59,826 nucleotides of DNA from Betaproteobacteria bacterium (GCA_016868055.1 VGHX01000006.1:1-59826); one strand, 5' to 3'. Positions 9,345 through 19,321 are shown, numbered from the stretch's first letter. Made by a program: numbers and translations. Notes: generated by a model from the sequence alone, not told the origin.

Positions 9345-11051
9345 ATGACCCAAAGCTTTAGCCGTCGTGATTTTGTTATCCGACTAGCCAGCGTGTCCGC
9401 TGCATTATCGACAGGTGTAGGGTTAACTGCCTGCAGCGGCGACGGCGGCTATGCTGAATTCAACTATGGTGTCGCCAGCGGTGACCCGTTGGCTGACAGA
9501 GTCATCTTATGGACGCATGCGAGATATCCGGGTAGCGATGCAACCGTACCACTTCGGTATCAAGTCGCCTCGGACGCTGCATTTACTCAAATTATCACGC
9601 AAGGTGATACCGAGGCCAGCATCAATACCGGTCATACCGTAAAAGTTGATGCTACCGGCCTCGCCGCCGGACAAAGTTATTACTATCGATTTCTTGAGGG
9701 ATCAAACCCCTCTCCCGTTGGCATAACGCGTACCTTGCCACTGAATGCCCTGAGTGTGAAACTCGGCGTTCCTAGTTGTAGCAATTATCCAGCTGGATTT
9801 TTTAATGTCTACGCCGAAGTCGCGGCGAGTGATGTAGATCTTGTCGTTCATCTTGGTGACTACATTTACGAATATCCGGCTAATGGATATGCGTCTATTG
9901 CTGCAGAGACACTTGGAAGAGCATCAATACCAACGAATGAGCTGATTACGTTAGCTGACTATCGCCTGCGCCATGCACAATACAAAAGCGATCCAGATAG
10001 CAAGAATTTGCATGCGCGGTTAGCGATGATCAGTGTTTGGGACGATCATGAGCTTGCTAATGATGCCTACAAAGATGGGGCTGAAAATCATGATCCGGCT
10101 GCAGAGGGTTCATGGAGTAACCGTAAAGCAGTTGCCATCCAGGCTTATCACGAATGGATGCCTATCCGCTCTGGCACAGATAAAACAAAATTTTATCGAA
10201 GCTTTGACTTTGGTAAGCTGCTGAGCCTGCATATGCTTGATACCCGACTTATCGGTCGAGACAAGCAAGTTGATATAGCCTCACTTGCAGGAATCAACGG
10301 AGCGAGCGCCTATGCCTTGGCTGCTGCAGAGTTCGCCTCCCCGAATCGTCAACTGCTCGGCGTAGAACAGGTCCAATGGCTGCAGAGTAAAATTGTAGCG
10401 AGCACCGCAACTTGGCAAGTGCTCGGGCAACAAGTCCTGATGGCGCGAATGGAATTTCCGGCGTCGGTCCTGAAAGCACTCAACAGCACTGATACCTCCG
10501 CCGCTGCGCAAGCGGCAGGGCAAAAGGCGGTGACTGATTATTTAACAGCTAAAAACACGCCGGCATCATCGCGTTCTGCTGAACAGGTGGCGCTCTTAAA
10601 CGCAACGACCAATCCTAAGCTTGGGTATAACCTCGATGCGTGGGATGGTTATATTGTCGCAAGAGAAACAATCCTGGCAACTGCGCTCCAACTAGGCAAG
10701 CGACTGATTGTTCTGTCGGGCGATACTCACAATGCTTGGCACAACGATTTGACACTCAAAGGGCTGGCTAATCCAGCATTGGACGGTACGAAGGTTGGGG
10801 AAGAGTTTGCGGCGAGCGCGGTGACCTCCCCTGGCTTGGAGGACTACCTCAAGGCATTCCCTCCGCAACAGATAAAAGCCATTTTTGAAGGTGTTGTCGA
10901 CGATCTGAATTGGATGGATCCTTCGCGGCGAGGCTTCTTGAAAATGACCTTCACGCCCACGGCGGCCAAGGGTGAGTGGATCTTCGTCAGCACAGTGACC
11001 AGCAGGGCGTACACATCCTCAGTGGGATGTACGACGACGCTTCAAGCTTAA
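9345..11051 (+). CDS. phoD: PhoD-family alkaline phosphatase/phosphodiesterase, Tat signal with lipobox
   Basis: Twin-arginine SRRDFV, lipobox LTAC, PhoD motifs (FNYGVASGDPLADRVILWTH, VHLGDYIYEY, SVWDDHELANDAYKDGAENH, VLSGDTHNAW). Confidence 0.92.
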   Translation: MTQSFSRRDFVIRLASVSAALSTGVGLTACSGDGGYAEFNYGVASGDPLADRVILWTHARYPGSDATVPLRYQVASDAAFTQIITQGDTEASINTGHTVKVDATGLAAGQSYYYRFLEGSNPSPVGITRTLPLNALSVKLGVPSCSNYPAGFFNVYAEVAASDVDLVVHLGDYIYEYPANGYASIAAETLGRASIPTNELITLADYRLRHAQYKSDPDSKNLHARLAMISVWDDHELANDAYKDGAENHDPAAEGSWSNRKAVAIQAYHEWMPIRSGTDKTKFYRSFDFGKLLSLHMLDTRLIGRDKQVDIASLAGINGASAYALAAAEFASPNRQLLGVEQVQWLQSKIVASTATWQVLGQQVLMARMEFPASVLKALNSTDTSAAAQAAGQKAVTDYLTAKNTPASSRSAEQVALLNATTNPKLGYNLDAWDGYIVARETILATALQLGKRLIVLSGDTHNAWHNDLTLKGLANPALDGTKVGEEFAASAVTSPGLEDYLKAFPPQQIKAIFEGVVDDLNWMDPSRRGFLKMTFTPTAAKGEWIFVSTVTSRAYTSSVGCTTTLQA

Positions 11052-11376
11052 ATACGAAAGATTTATTCCGACGACGTGAGTGGCAAGGCCCAAAAAATTA
11101 AAATAATAGCAATAATGATTGTGTGATTTCGCTTTGACAGCTGCCTCGTAAATGCTAACCACTCATCGGTTCGAACGGTGGCTGCAAGCTTCGGGTAGCT
11201 GCTGTGCCCCGCCTGACTCCGCTTATTTAGCAATTAAGCTTGGAAATCAAACTTTATTGCCAATTGTTTTAAGTGCTGATGTCCGCTAACCTATAGCGGA
11301 TTATTAACTTGCTGGCAAAGACCTGCCCCGTCGAACGAGTGATGTGTCGACGAGGTTTTGCGGATTCTGGAGTCCA

Positions 11377-12633
11377 ATGCGCGTAGCTGTTATCGGCGGC
11401 GGTGTCGTCGGAGTGTGTGCTGCCTATTTCCTTGCCGAGACAGGGCACGAGGTGACGGTGCTGGAGCGCTACGGCAATGTGGCGCAGGAGGCCAGCTTCG
11501 GCAATCTGGATCTGATGGGTCCAGCCTCGGTTCGGCCATGGTCGATGCCGGGAACGGTACGCCGCGTGCTCGGCATGTTGATGCGTCCGGAATCTCCGAT
11601 GGCGTTCAGCGCCAAGTTCGAGCCGGCGATGTGGGGCTGGCTACGTCGGCTAAGCGCCGAGTGCGATATTCAACGCTTCAAACAAAACCAATCACGGCTG
11701 CATCGTCTCGCCAGCTACAGCCATGAGTTGATGCTGCATCTGGCGCAGATACACGAGCTCGACTTCCAGCAGCGCACTGGTGTGATGATGATGTTCCGTA
11801 CGGCGCGTGATCTGGACCAAGCCCATCCCATGATGGAGACTCTCGGTGATGCCGGCGTGCGCACCGAGTTGCTTGATCCGGACGGTGCGGCACAGCTCGA
11901 GCCGACCCTCTCCACCCAGACCCCGTTTCAAGGCGCGCTATTCATGCCGGATGACTGGAGCGGCAACTGCCCCTTGTTCGTGCGACAGCTGAAAGCGATT
12001 GCGCAGGAGCGTGGCGTCGAGTTTCAGTTTAATTGCGAGGTGGACGCGATTCAGCCCGAGCTGGGCGGTGTCAGCTACCGCGTCGGCGACAAGATTGTTG
12101 ATGTGGATGCGATCGTGATTGCGGCGGGCGCTGAAAGCGGCAAGCTGCTGCGCAATATTGGTATTAGCCTGCCGATGTACCCTGTCAAGGTGTACTCGGC
12201 CTCTACCCAGATCCAAGAGTACGATCTCGCCCCCAATGTCTCTCTGTATGACGACACCTACCGCATCGCACTCACGCGGCTCGGTAAACGTATTCGTATC
12301 GCGGGTTGTGCCGAGCTGGGTTCCAGTAATTTTGATTTGCACCAGAAGGCGATCGACACACTCGTCAAAGTGGCCGACGACTGGTTTCCGAACGCTGCCA
12401 ACTACCGTACCGCGACCTTCTGGTGCGGGCCGACCGCGATGCTGCCAGAGGGCGTGCCGTTGGTCGGCAGCACCACCCACAATAATGTGTTCATTAACGC
12501 CGGCCATGGCGCGAGTGCCTGGGCACTCGCCGCAGGTAGCGGCAAGCTGGTAGCGGATGTTGTCTCTGGTCGTCGCACCGAGATCGATACCGACGGGCTC
12601 ACGCTCACACGTTATGGCGACCGAGTCCGCTGA
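11377..12633 (+). CDS. dadA: FAD-dependent D-amino acid dehydrogenase-like oxidase (DadA family)
   Basis: N-terminal MRVAVIGGGVVGVCAAYFLAETGHEVTVLER Rossmann motif supports starting at 11377 instead of the longer ORF start at 11344; C-terminal GHGASAWALAAGSGKLVAD. Confidence 0.8.
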   Translation: MRVAVIGGGVVGVCAAYFLAETGHEVTVLERYGNVAQEASFGNLDLMGPASVRPWSMPGTVRRVLGMLMRPESPMAFSAKFEPAMWGWLRRLSAECDIQRFKQNQSRLHRLASYSHELMLHLAQIHELDFQQRTGVMMMFRTARDLDQAHPMMETLGDAGVRTELLDPDGAAQLEPTLSTQTPFQGALFMPDDWSGNCPLFVRQLKAIAQERGVEFQFNCEVDAIQPELGGVSYRVGDKIVDVDAIVIAAGAESGKLLRNIGISLPMYPVKVYSASTQIQEYDLAPNVSLYDDTYRIALTRLGKRIRIAGCAELGSSNFDLHQKAIDTLVKVADDWFPNAANYRTATFWCGPTAMLPEGVPLVGSTTHNNVFINAGHGASAWALAAGSGKLVADVVSGRRTEIDTDGLTLTRYGDRVR

Positions 12634-14110
12634 TCAGCGGATCTATAGCGTAACCCGCGTGCGCGACATAGAACGCGCCGCATTAACTTCTCTTCCCGCC
12701 GGCACCTTGATGTCGCGCGCCGGCGCTGCCGCCGCGCAGGTAGCACTCGATATGCTACTGCCGCAGAACAAAGCGCCGGTGCTGGTACTCGCCGGGCCGG
12801 GTAACAACGGCGGTGACGCGCTCGAAGCCGCGGCGCTGTTGGCGCAACGCGGTTTGCCTGTGATGGCCGTGCTGATGGCCGACCCGCAGCGCCTGCCAAC
12901 CGATGCGCTCGCAGCCTATCAGCGCGCACGTGGCGCTAAAGTGCAGTTTGTTGAACGGTTTGATGTCACCGCGCACTGGGCACTGGCGATTGATGGCTTA
13001 TTCGGTATCGGACTAGCGCGACCACTCGCCGGCCCATTCGCTGCGGCAGTCGAACAGCTCAATGCGCTTGACTGCAAAGTGCTTGCGATTGATGTGCCCA
13101 GTGGTTTGGACGCAGACAGTGGCGTCGTGCTGGGTGGCACGGTGGCGGTCAGCGCCAGTACCACGCTAACCCTGATCGCCGATAAACCCGGTTTGCATAC
13201 CGGCGCGGGGCGTGACTACGCAGGTACGGTAGTGGTTGATGCACTGGGCTTGGATGTCGAGAGCTTTGGTGCGCCACTGGCGCGATTGATTACCCCTGCG
13301 CTGTTTCCGCATGTGTTCAGCGCACGCCCTCATGCCTCTCACAAAGGGAGTTTTGGGGATGTCACGGTAATTGGCGGAACTGACGGCATGAGCGGTGCGG
13401 TGCTACTGGCGGCGCGCATGTGCGCTATGGCGGGTGCCGGCAGAGTGTTTGCGGCATTTGCGGCGTCGCCACCAGCGTTTGATCCAGTACATCCGGAGTT
13501 AATGTGCCGCGACGCCGCTGCCATCGATTTACAGCAAGGCGCAGTCGTGATCGGGCCCGGGCTCGGCATCTCGCGCAGCGCGCATGACCTTGTGGCGCGT
13601 GCCCTGTCCACCCAATTACCGCTGGTGCTGGACGCTGATGCGCTGAATCTGGTGGCACAAGAATATGGGCTGCAACAACGGCTGGCACGACGCCGTGCGC
13701 CTGCGCTGCTGACACCCCATCCGGCTGAGGCAGCGCGACTGATGGGCTCGGATACGTCGCAGGTGCAACAGAACCGGTTGAGCGTTGCGGCAGAGCTTGC
13801 CGCACGGTTTAACGCTTGCGTGATCCTCAAAGGCTCGGGCAGCGTTGTGGCCGCGCCTGACGGCCGCTTGGCTATCAACACCACAGGGAACCCGGCGCTC
13901 GCTACTGCGGGTAGTGGCGATGTGCTTGCAGGCTTATGTGGCGCATTGCTGGCACAGCAGCACACCCCCTGGGAAGCAGCGCTGGCAGCTGTCTGGTTAC
14001 ACGGCGCAGCTGCAGATCAAATGGTCGCAGATGGTATGGGCCCGGTCGGTGTCACTGCGGGCGAGTTACTACCTTATGTGCGCAACTGCTTGAACCGGAA
14101 GCCGGTATAG
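12614..14110 (+). CDS. nnr: Bifunctional NAD(P)H-hydrate epimerase / ADP-dependent dehydratase
   Basis: NnrE domain (LAGPGNNGGDALEAA) plus NnrD domain (HKGSFGDVTVIGGTDGMSGA, TPHPAEAARLM, GNPALATAGSGDVLAGL). ATG at 12614 lies within the last codons of the upstream gene. Confidence 0.93.
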   Translation: MATESADQRIYSVTRVRDIERAALTSLPAGTLMSRAGAAAAQVALDMLLPQNKAPVLVLAGPGNNGGDALEAAALLAQRGLPVMAVLMADPQRLPTDALAAYQRARGAKVQFVERFDVTAHWALAIDGLFGIGLARPLAGPFAAAVEQLNALDCKVLAIDVPSGLDADSGVVLGGTVAVSASTTLTLIADKPGLHTGAGRDYAGTVVVDALGLDVESFGAPLARLITPALFPHVFSARPHASHKGSFGDVTVIGGTDGMSGAVLLAARMCAMAGAGRVFAAFAASPPAFDPVHPELMCRDAAAIDLQQGAVVIGPGLGISRSAHDLVARALSTQLPLVLDADALNLVAQEYGLQQRLARRRAPALLTPHPAEAARLMGSDTSQVQQNRLSVAAELAARFNACVILKGSGSVVAAPDGRLAINTTGNPALATAGSGDVLAGLCGALLAQQHTPWEAALAAVWLHGAAADQMVADGMGPVGVTAGELLPYVRNCLNRKPV

Positions 14111-14130
14111 GCACCTCCCATTGAGCGCGC

Positions 14131-14823
14131 CTATTTGTCATCGACAATATGACCGGCACTAATCGTGATTTGCCGCTGACACATCGCCGCAATCGTCTTG
14201 TCGTGCGTGACCAGCATTAGCGTGGAGTGCTGCTCACGGTTCAGCTGAAACATTAAACCGATCACCGCTTCACCAGTCGCGGCATCCAAGCTACCGGTTG
14301 GCTCATCAGCAAGGAGTAGCGGTGGCTCGGTCACAAAAGCCCGTGCCAAGGCGACGCGCTGCTGCTCACCACCAGACAAAAATTTTGGGTAGTGCTTCAA
14401 ACGCTGCGACAAACCCACCCGATCGAGCATGGCGAGCGCTTTCTGCTTGGCAGATTTGTCACCCCGCAGCTCTAGCGGCAGCATCACATTCTCAAGTGCC
14501 GTAAGATGACCCAGCAATTGAAACGACTGAAACACAAATCCGATACGCGACTTACGCAGCGCTGCACGACCATCTTCATCCAACGCATACAGGTCAGTGC
14601 CATCAATACGCACCGTGCCCGAGCTGGGGGTATCTAATCCGGCTAGCAGCCCCAGCAGCGTTGATTTTCCCGAGCCGGAGGCGCCCACCAGCGCGACCGT
14701 AGCGCCGGGCTGCACGGTAAAATTCAAGTCAGACAGAATGCTGAGCTCGCCGCTTGCGTCTGCGACTTTTTTGTTCAGGCCTTCGACGGCGATGGCTGGA
14801 TAGTTTTGGGGATGATCTTGCAT
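14131..14823 (-). CDS. ABC transporter ATP-binding protein (YbbA/LolD-like)
   Basis: Walker [14 protein letters not shown], signature [15 protein letters not shown], Walker [13 protein letters not shown]. Start at ATG 14823 ([16 protein letters not shown]) fits the family. Confidence 0.9.
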   Translation of the reverse strand: MQDHPQNYPAIAVEGLNKKVADASGELSILSDLNFTVQPGATVALVGASGSGKSTLLGLLAGLDTPSSGTVRIDGTDLYALDEDGRAALRKSRIGFVFQSFQLLGHLTALENVMLPLELRGDKSAKQKALAMLDRVGLSQRLKHYPKFLSGGEQQRVALARAFVTEPPLLLADEPTGSLDAATGEAVIGLMFQLNREQHSTLMLVTHDKTIAAMCQRQITISAGHIVDDK

Positions 14824-15451
14824 GCAGAGTCGGATAATCGGTAGTCTCAGCCAGGTGCTGCTGCTGTGCCTGATGCTGTGCGCACCGGCGGCGTATTCTG
14901 CATCAAAAACCTTGCTGGTGCTCGGTGACAGCATCTCGGCCGAGTATGGTCTGCCGCGCGAGACCGGCTGGGTCAGTCTGCTGCAAAAGCGTGTGACAGA
15001 TGACAAGCTCGCTGTCAATGTGGTCAATGCCAGCATTAGCGGCGAGACGACAGCAGGCGGGCTGACGCGACTACCGGCGCTACTTCAACAACATAAACCC
15101 GCGCTGCTGATCATTGAATTGGGCGGTAACGATGGCCTGCGCGGCTTGTCACTCGCAGCAACCCAAGCCAATCTGCGCGAGATGATCAAAGCAGCTGATC
15201 GTATCGGCGCACGCGTGCTGCTGCTGGGAATGCGCGTGCCGCCGAATTACGGCCCGGATTACAGCAAACGCTTCGCTGCCATGTATCAGGGTCTGGCGCG
15301 CGAGCGCAATGTGAAGCTGGTACCGTTTCTATTTGCCGGACTGGAGGACACGGAGCGATTTTTTCAGCAAGATCGTATTCATCCCAACCAGCGCGCGCAG
15401 CCGGTGATGCTGGACACTGTCTGGCCTATCCTGCGCCCGCTGCTCAAGTAA
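14822..15451 (+). CDS. tesA: Arylesterase / lysophospholipase TesA (SGNH hydrolase)
   Basis: Signal peptide, GDSISAEYGL block I, GGNDGLRGL, DRIHPN. Confidence 0.94.
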   Translation: MQSRIIGSLSQVLLLCLMLCAPAAYSASKTLLVLGDSISAEYGLPRETGWVSLLQKRVTDDKLAVNVVNASISGETTAGGLTRLPALLQQHKPALLIIELGGNDGLRGLSLAATQANLREMIKAADRIGARVLLLGMRVPPNYGPDYSKRFAAMYQGLARERNVKLVPFLFAGLEDTERFFQQDRIHPNQRAQPVMLDTVWPILRPLLK

Positions 15452-15457
15452 GCGCCG

Positions 15458-16519
15458 ATGAAATATCCCGCGCTGCTGCCAGCGGCACAAGCACTTGCCG
15501 AGCTGGATACCTTTGACAGCATCATCGACGTACGATCGCCCGCAGAGTATGCGCTAGACCATATCCCCGGAGCCATCAACTGCCCGGTGCTCGATGATAG
15601 CGAGCGCATTCTGGTCGGCACGATGTACAAGCAGCAGAACCCATTTGAAGCACGCAAGCTCGGCGCTGCACTCGTGGCACGCAATATCGCGCATCATCTT
15701 GAGCAGCAGATTCAGGCTATGCCCAAGCAATGGAAACCATTCATCTATTGCTGGCGTGGTGGTAACCGCAGCGGATCGATGGCACTGATCTTCGCCAAGA
15801 TAGGCTGGCCGGTAATGCAGCTCGAGGGTGGCTACAAAGCCTACCGCCATGCTGTGATGCACGTGCTTGATCAGTTGCCCGTGTCGCTGCAGTTTCGCGT
15901 TATCTGCGGCACGACCGGCAGCGGTAAGAGCCGTTTGTTGCAGACCCTTCAGCAAGCCGGTGCGCAAGTACTCGATCTGGAGCGATTAGCGGCGCATCGC
16001 GGTTCAGTGCTGGGTAGCATGCCGCTGAACCCGCAGCCTTCGCAGAAACTGTTCGAGACCCGGCTATGGGACGCGCTGCGCGGGTTTAGCTCTAGTCGTG
16101 TGGTGTACGTCGAGTCGGAGAGCAAGAAAATCGGCGATCTACGGGTACCTGATGCGCTGATGGATCGCATCCGACAATCGCCCTGCGTGAGCATTGCGCT
16201 ACCGACCGAGTGTAGAGTGAAGCTGCTGCTGGACGATTATCCGCACTTGATGAGCGATACGGCTTTACTCAAAACGCAGCTGTCGCATCTGACGCAATTA
16301 CATGGCAAAGAAAAAATCCACCACTGGCAGACCCTGGCTGACACTGGTGAGTTCGCTGCATTGGTAGAGACGCTGCTGGTCGCGCACTATGACCCCGCGT
16401 ATCTGCGTTCGATTGAAAACAACTTCTCGGGCTATCTCAATGCCAAAGTCATTCCGATGAGAGGCATCGAGGAATCAGACTTCTCGGCTGCAGCGCAGAC
16501 ACTGATTGCCGATGAGTGA
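15458..16519 (+). CDS. mnmH: tRNA 2-selenouridine synthase
   Basis: Rhodanese domain with FIYCWRGGNRSGSMA and P-loop GTTGSGKSRLL, characteristic of MnmH/SelU. Confidence 0.93.
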   Translation: MKYPALLPAAQALAELDTFDSIIDVRSPAEYALDHIPGAINCPVLDDSERILVGTMYKQQNPFEARKLGAALVARNIAHHLEQQIQAMPKQWKPFIYCWRGGNRSGSMALIFAKIGWPVMQLEGGYKAYRHAVMHVLDQLPVSLQFRVICGTTGSGKSRLLQTLQQAGAQVLDLERLAAHRGSVLGSMPLNPQPSQKLFETRLWDALRGFSSSRVVYVESESKKIGDLRVPDALMDRIRQSPCVSIALPTECRVKLLLDDYPHLMSDTALLKTQLSHLTQLHGKEKIHHWQTLADTGEFAALVETLLVAHYDPAYLRSIENNFSGYLNAKVIPMRGIEESDFSAAAQTLIADE

Positions 16520-16559
16520 TGTGGCATCTGGATCCCGGCCTGCGCATCGGCTTGGATAA

Positions 16560-18482
16560 CTATTGCTTAGGCTTGCTCATTGCCTTTGGCTCCGGCGTGG
16601 TCTTGAGGATTTCTGCCTTAGCGCGTTTGCGAATCACGCCCAGATAGCCCGCCATCTCCTGCGCGGCGATAAATTCTTCCACCTGCTGCTTTTCTGATTT
16701 GATCGCTTCCGCATCAGCCGGCTTGTCGTCGATACCGTTCACTTTGTAAATGCTGTAGCCCTTGCCCGGCACGGCCACGCCCACATAAGCGGGCAACTTG
16801 GTCGGGTCGGCCTTCATGATGGCGGCCACTGCGGGCGCCGACACGCCATTAAAGTTCGACCGCGATACCTGATTGACCGCAGCAAAATCAGCGCTACCAC
16901 CGGCCTTCAGCTCGGCCAGACGCTTCTCACCTGCGGCTTGGGCGAGCTTCTCTGCCTCAATGGTCAGCACGCGCTCCTCAATGTTTTTTTTCGCGTCTGC
17001 CAGCGGTATCTTGGTGACCGGCTTGTAATCGACGACGCGACCGGAGATGTAGATACCAGAACCAACCTCTATCGATTCGGTGTTGTGCTTGCCCTTGATC
17101 GCATCATCAGAAAAAATCGCCGCAAGAAATTTAGGCTGATTAAACGCTGCCTGCTTGGGCAGCGATGGGTTGGGCTGACGCGTTAAGCCGCCTACGGTTT
17201 CTATCTTCAGGCCGAGCTTGTCGGCGACAGGCTTCAGGCTATCCGGCTGCTCATACACCATGTTGTTGAAGGTCTCGACCATCGCGGCAAACTTCTTGCC
17301 AGCTTCGGTACGACGGATCTCGTCTTCGATATTCGATTTCACATCAACCAGCGAGCGCGTCGCTGCGGCTTTGATCGCGGTGAGCTTGATGATATGGAAA
17401 CCGAAATCCGACTCAACGATGGGGCTGATCTCACCTTCTTTCAGCTGGTAGGCGGCGTCTTCAAACGGCTTGACCATCATGCCCTTGCCGAAGAAATCCA
17501 GGTCACCACCGCGCTCGGCTGAACCGGGGTCGTCCGAGTTTTCTTTGGCAAGCTTGGCGAAATCACCCGGGCTTTTCTTGAGCGCTGCCAGCAGCCTCTC
17601 TGCCTTGGCTTTGGCCGCGCCTTTCTCGGCTGCGGATGCGTCTTTGCTGGCCTTGATCAGGATATGGCTGGCACGACGCTGCTCGTCAGTTTTATAGCGC
17701 GCCTGGTTCGCGTCGTAGAATTTTTTGATTTGATCATCGGTCACCACAATCTGATCTTCCACCGCCGGCGCCGCCAGCAGAATGAACTCTGCCTTCAACG
17801 ATTCGGGCGTCTGAAATTGCGACGAAAACCGATCATAGTAATCCTGCACCATGGCGTCAGTGAGCTTGACCTGCGCACGAAAATCCTTCGCCTCTATCGC
17901 CAGCTCTTGCACCTCGCGCTTTTGCTGATTCAGCGATGAGATGCGCAGCGCAATTGCGCTTGGCGCGAAAGCGCTGCCCTGCACCGCAGCGTTGGCTTGC
18001 TGCATCGCCAAATCATGGCGCAGCGTGGCCTCGAATTTTTCGGGGTTCAAGCCTTGTGCCGCCAGCAGCTGCTGATAACGCTCTTTACTGAACTTGCCAT
18101 CGGCATCGGTCAGGCCGGGAATACTGAGAATCGTCTGGCGCACCAGATCGTCCGACGCAGTCAGGTGCTTTTCACCAACATCTTTGGCCAGCGCCTTTTG
18201 CGAAACCAGATTTTCCAAGGCACCCATTTTTGCATCGGGCGTGTCAAACATGGCCGGGTTGAACTGGTCACCAAACATTTGCTTGAAGCGCTCGAGTTGA
18301 CGCGCGTGCGCGTTATCCCATTCTTTCTGCGTAATCTCCTGACCCGCAACCTTGGCAACGGCCGGCTCGCGGTTGGCCATACTGGTATAGCTTTGCAAGC
18401 CAAAGAAAGCAAATGAGGGGAGGATGATCAGCAGCAGTAAAAACTGCATTAGCCGTTGGTGGGTGCGGAAGAAATCAAGCAT
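16560..18482 (-). CDS. ppiD: Periplasmic peptidyl-prolyl isomerase PpiD
   Basis: N-terminal TM anchor, SurA_N-like region, parvulin domain (ASHILIKASKDA...GGDLDFFGKGMMVKPFEDAAY). Confidence 0.93.
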   Translation of the reverse strand: MLDFFRTHQRLMQFLLLLIILPSFAFFGLQSYTSMANREPAVAKVAGQEITQKEWDNAHARQLERFKQMFGDQFNPAMFDTPDAKMGALENLVSQKALAKDVGEKHLTASDDLVRQTILSIPGLTDADGKFSKERYQQLLAAQGLNPEKFEATLRHDLAMQQANAAVQGSAFAPSAIALRISSLNQQKREVQELAIEAKDFRAQVKLTDAMVQDYYDRFSSQFQTPESLKAEFILLAAPAVEDQIVVTDDQIKKFYDANQARYKTDEQRRASHILIKASKDASAAEKGAAKAKAERLLAALKKSPGDFAKLAKENSDDPGSAERGGDLDFFGKGMMVKPFEDAAYQLKEGEISPIVESDFGFHIIKLTAIKAAATRSLVDVKSNIEDEIRRTEAGKKFAAMVETFNNMVYEQPDSLKPVADKLGLKIETVGGLTRQPNPSLPKQAAFNQPKFLAAIFSDDAIKGKHNTESIEVGSGIYISGRVVDYKPVTKIPLADAKKNIEERVLTIEAEKLAQAAGEKRLAELKAGGSADFAAVNQVSRSNFNGVSAPAVAAIMKADPTKLPAYVGVAVPGKGYSIYKVNGIDDKPADAEAIKSEKQQVEEFIAAQEMAGYLGVIRKRAKAEILKTTPEPKAMSKPKQ

Positions 18483-18533
18483 GGCGCACTGTTAGTCCTT
18501 GCCCGTGGTCGGGCTAATCATTATGTGATGCAT

Positions 18534-18563
18534 AAAAAAAGGCGAACACTGGGTTCGCCTTTC
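18534..18563 (-). terminator. Rho-independent terminator after tRNA-Val/tRNA-Asp
   Basis: AGGCGAAC-ACTGG-GTTCGCCT stem with A7 on the + strand (U tract on the - strand transcript). Confidence 0.8.
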
Positions 18564-18569
18564 TGGGTT

Positions 18570-18646
18570 TGGCGGAGTGGACGGGACTCGAACCCGCGAC
18601 CCCCGGCGTGACAGGCCGGTATTCTAACCGACTGAACTACCACTCC
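18570..18646 (-). tRNA. tRNA-Asp (GTC)
   Basis: Reverse complement GGAGTGGTAGTTCAGTCGGTTAGAATACCGGCCTGTCACGCCGGGGGTCGCGGGTTCGAGTCCCGTCCACTCCGCCA; complete cloverleaf with encoded CCA. Confidence 0.98.
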
Positions 18647-18673
18647 TGAAACTACACATTGCTGCTGACTTGT

Positions 18674-18749
18674 TGGTGGGTGCTGAGAGGCTCGAACTCC
18701 CGACCTACGCCTTGTAAGGGCGCCGCTCTACCAACTGAGCTAAGCACCC
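18674..18749 (-). tRNA. tRNA-Val (TAC)
   Basis: Reverse complement GGGTGCTTAGCTCAGTTGGTAGAGCGGCGCCCTTACAAGGCGTAGGTCGGGAGTTCGAGCCTCTCAGCACCCACCA. Confidence 0.98.
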
Positions 18750-18818
18750 GACGGAAACCTGTGTGACGTCCGTGCTCGTCAGCCTGCACCGACGTTTGTC
18801 ACCACGCCGGCCAAACCG

Positions 18819-19109
18819 CTAGTTTAACGCATCTTTCAGTGCCTTGCCAGGTTTGAATTTTGGCACTTTGGATGCGGGAATCTTGATCTCCTCACGTGTG
18901 CGTGGGTTACGTCCAATACGTTCGGCACGCGCGGTTACTGCAAATGTACCGAAACCGGCTAACGTCACCGTGTCACCTTTTTTAAGTGTGTGGGCAACCG
19001 CATCAATCATGGCTTCCAGTGCGCGACTCGCGGAGGCTTTCGAGATGTCCGCCGCTTTCGCGATTTCATCAATTAGTTCAGTTTTGTTCACTGAATTCCC
19101 CTCAGGCAT
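18819..19109 (-). CDS. hupB: HU family DNA-binding protein
   Basis: [25 protein letters not shown]...[20 protein letters not shown]; located between lon and the tRNAs. The internal MNKTELI start is also possible. Confidence 0.95.
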   Translation of the reverse strand: MPEGNSVNKTELIDEIAKAADISKASASRALEAMIDAVAHTLKKGDTVTLAGFGTFAVTARAERIGRNPRTREEIKIPASKVPKFKPGKALKDALN

Positions 19110-19321
19110 ATAGTTAAGTTTGTTCTTCCGAAGACCAGTGATGACTGATCATCTTCTGGCCGCATGCAGCGTCGCATAGCTACAGCGAGCGTCTATTAAA
19201 CTCGCCCGCGCGTACGAGTGTCAAGAAATTTGCCGGACACTGTCAGAGTTGCATCCGTTTCGTTATCAGGATGAGCATCTTCATGATGCTGATATAAAAA
19301 AATCACCGATGAATGCACTAA

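Noticed and set aside
9280-9350. Second Pho box directly before phoD (GCGTCATCTTCACTTAAT; CTGACAGGAGTTGTCAT)
   Set aside because: Half-sites match poorly or have the wrong spacing, and the second overlaps the SD/start codon.
11160-11220. Possible tRNA or tmRNA remnant (CGGTTCGAACGG in the dadA upstream gap)
   Set aside because: Only a T-loop-like string; no acceptor or anticodon stem could be built around it.
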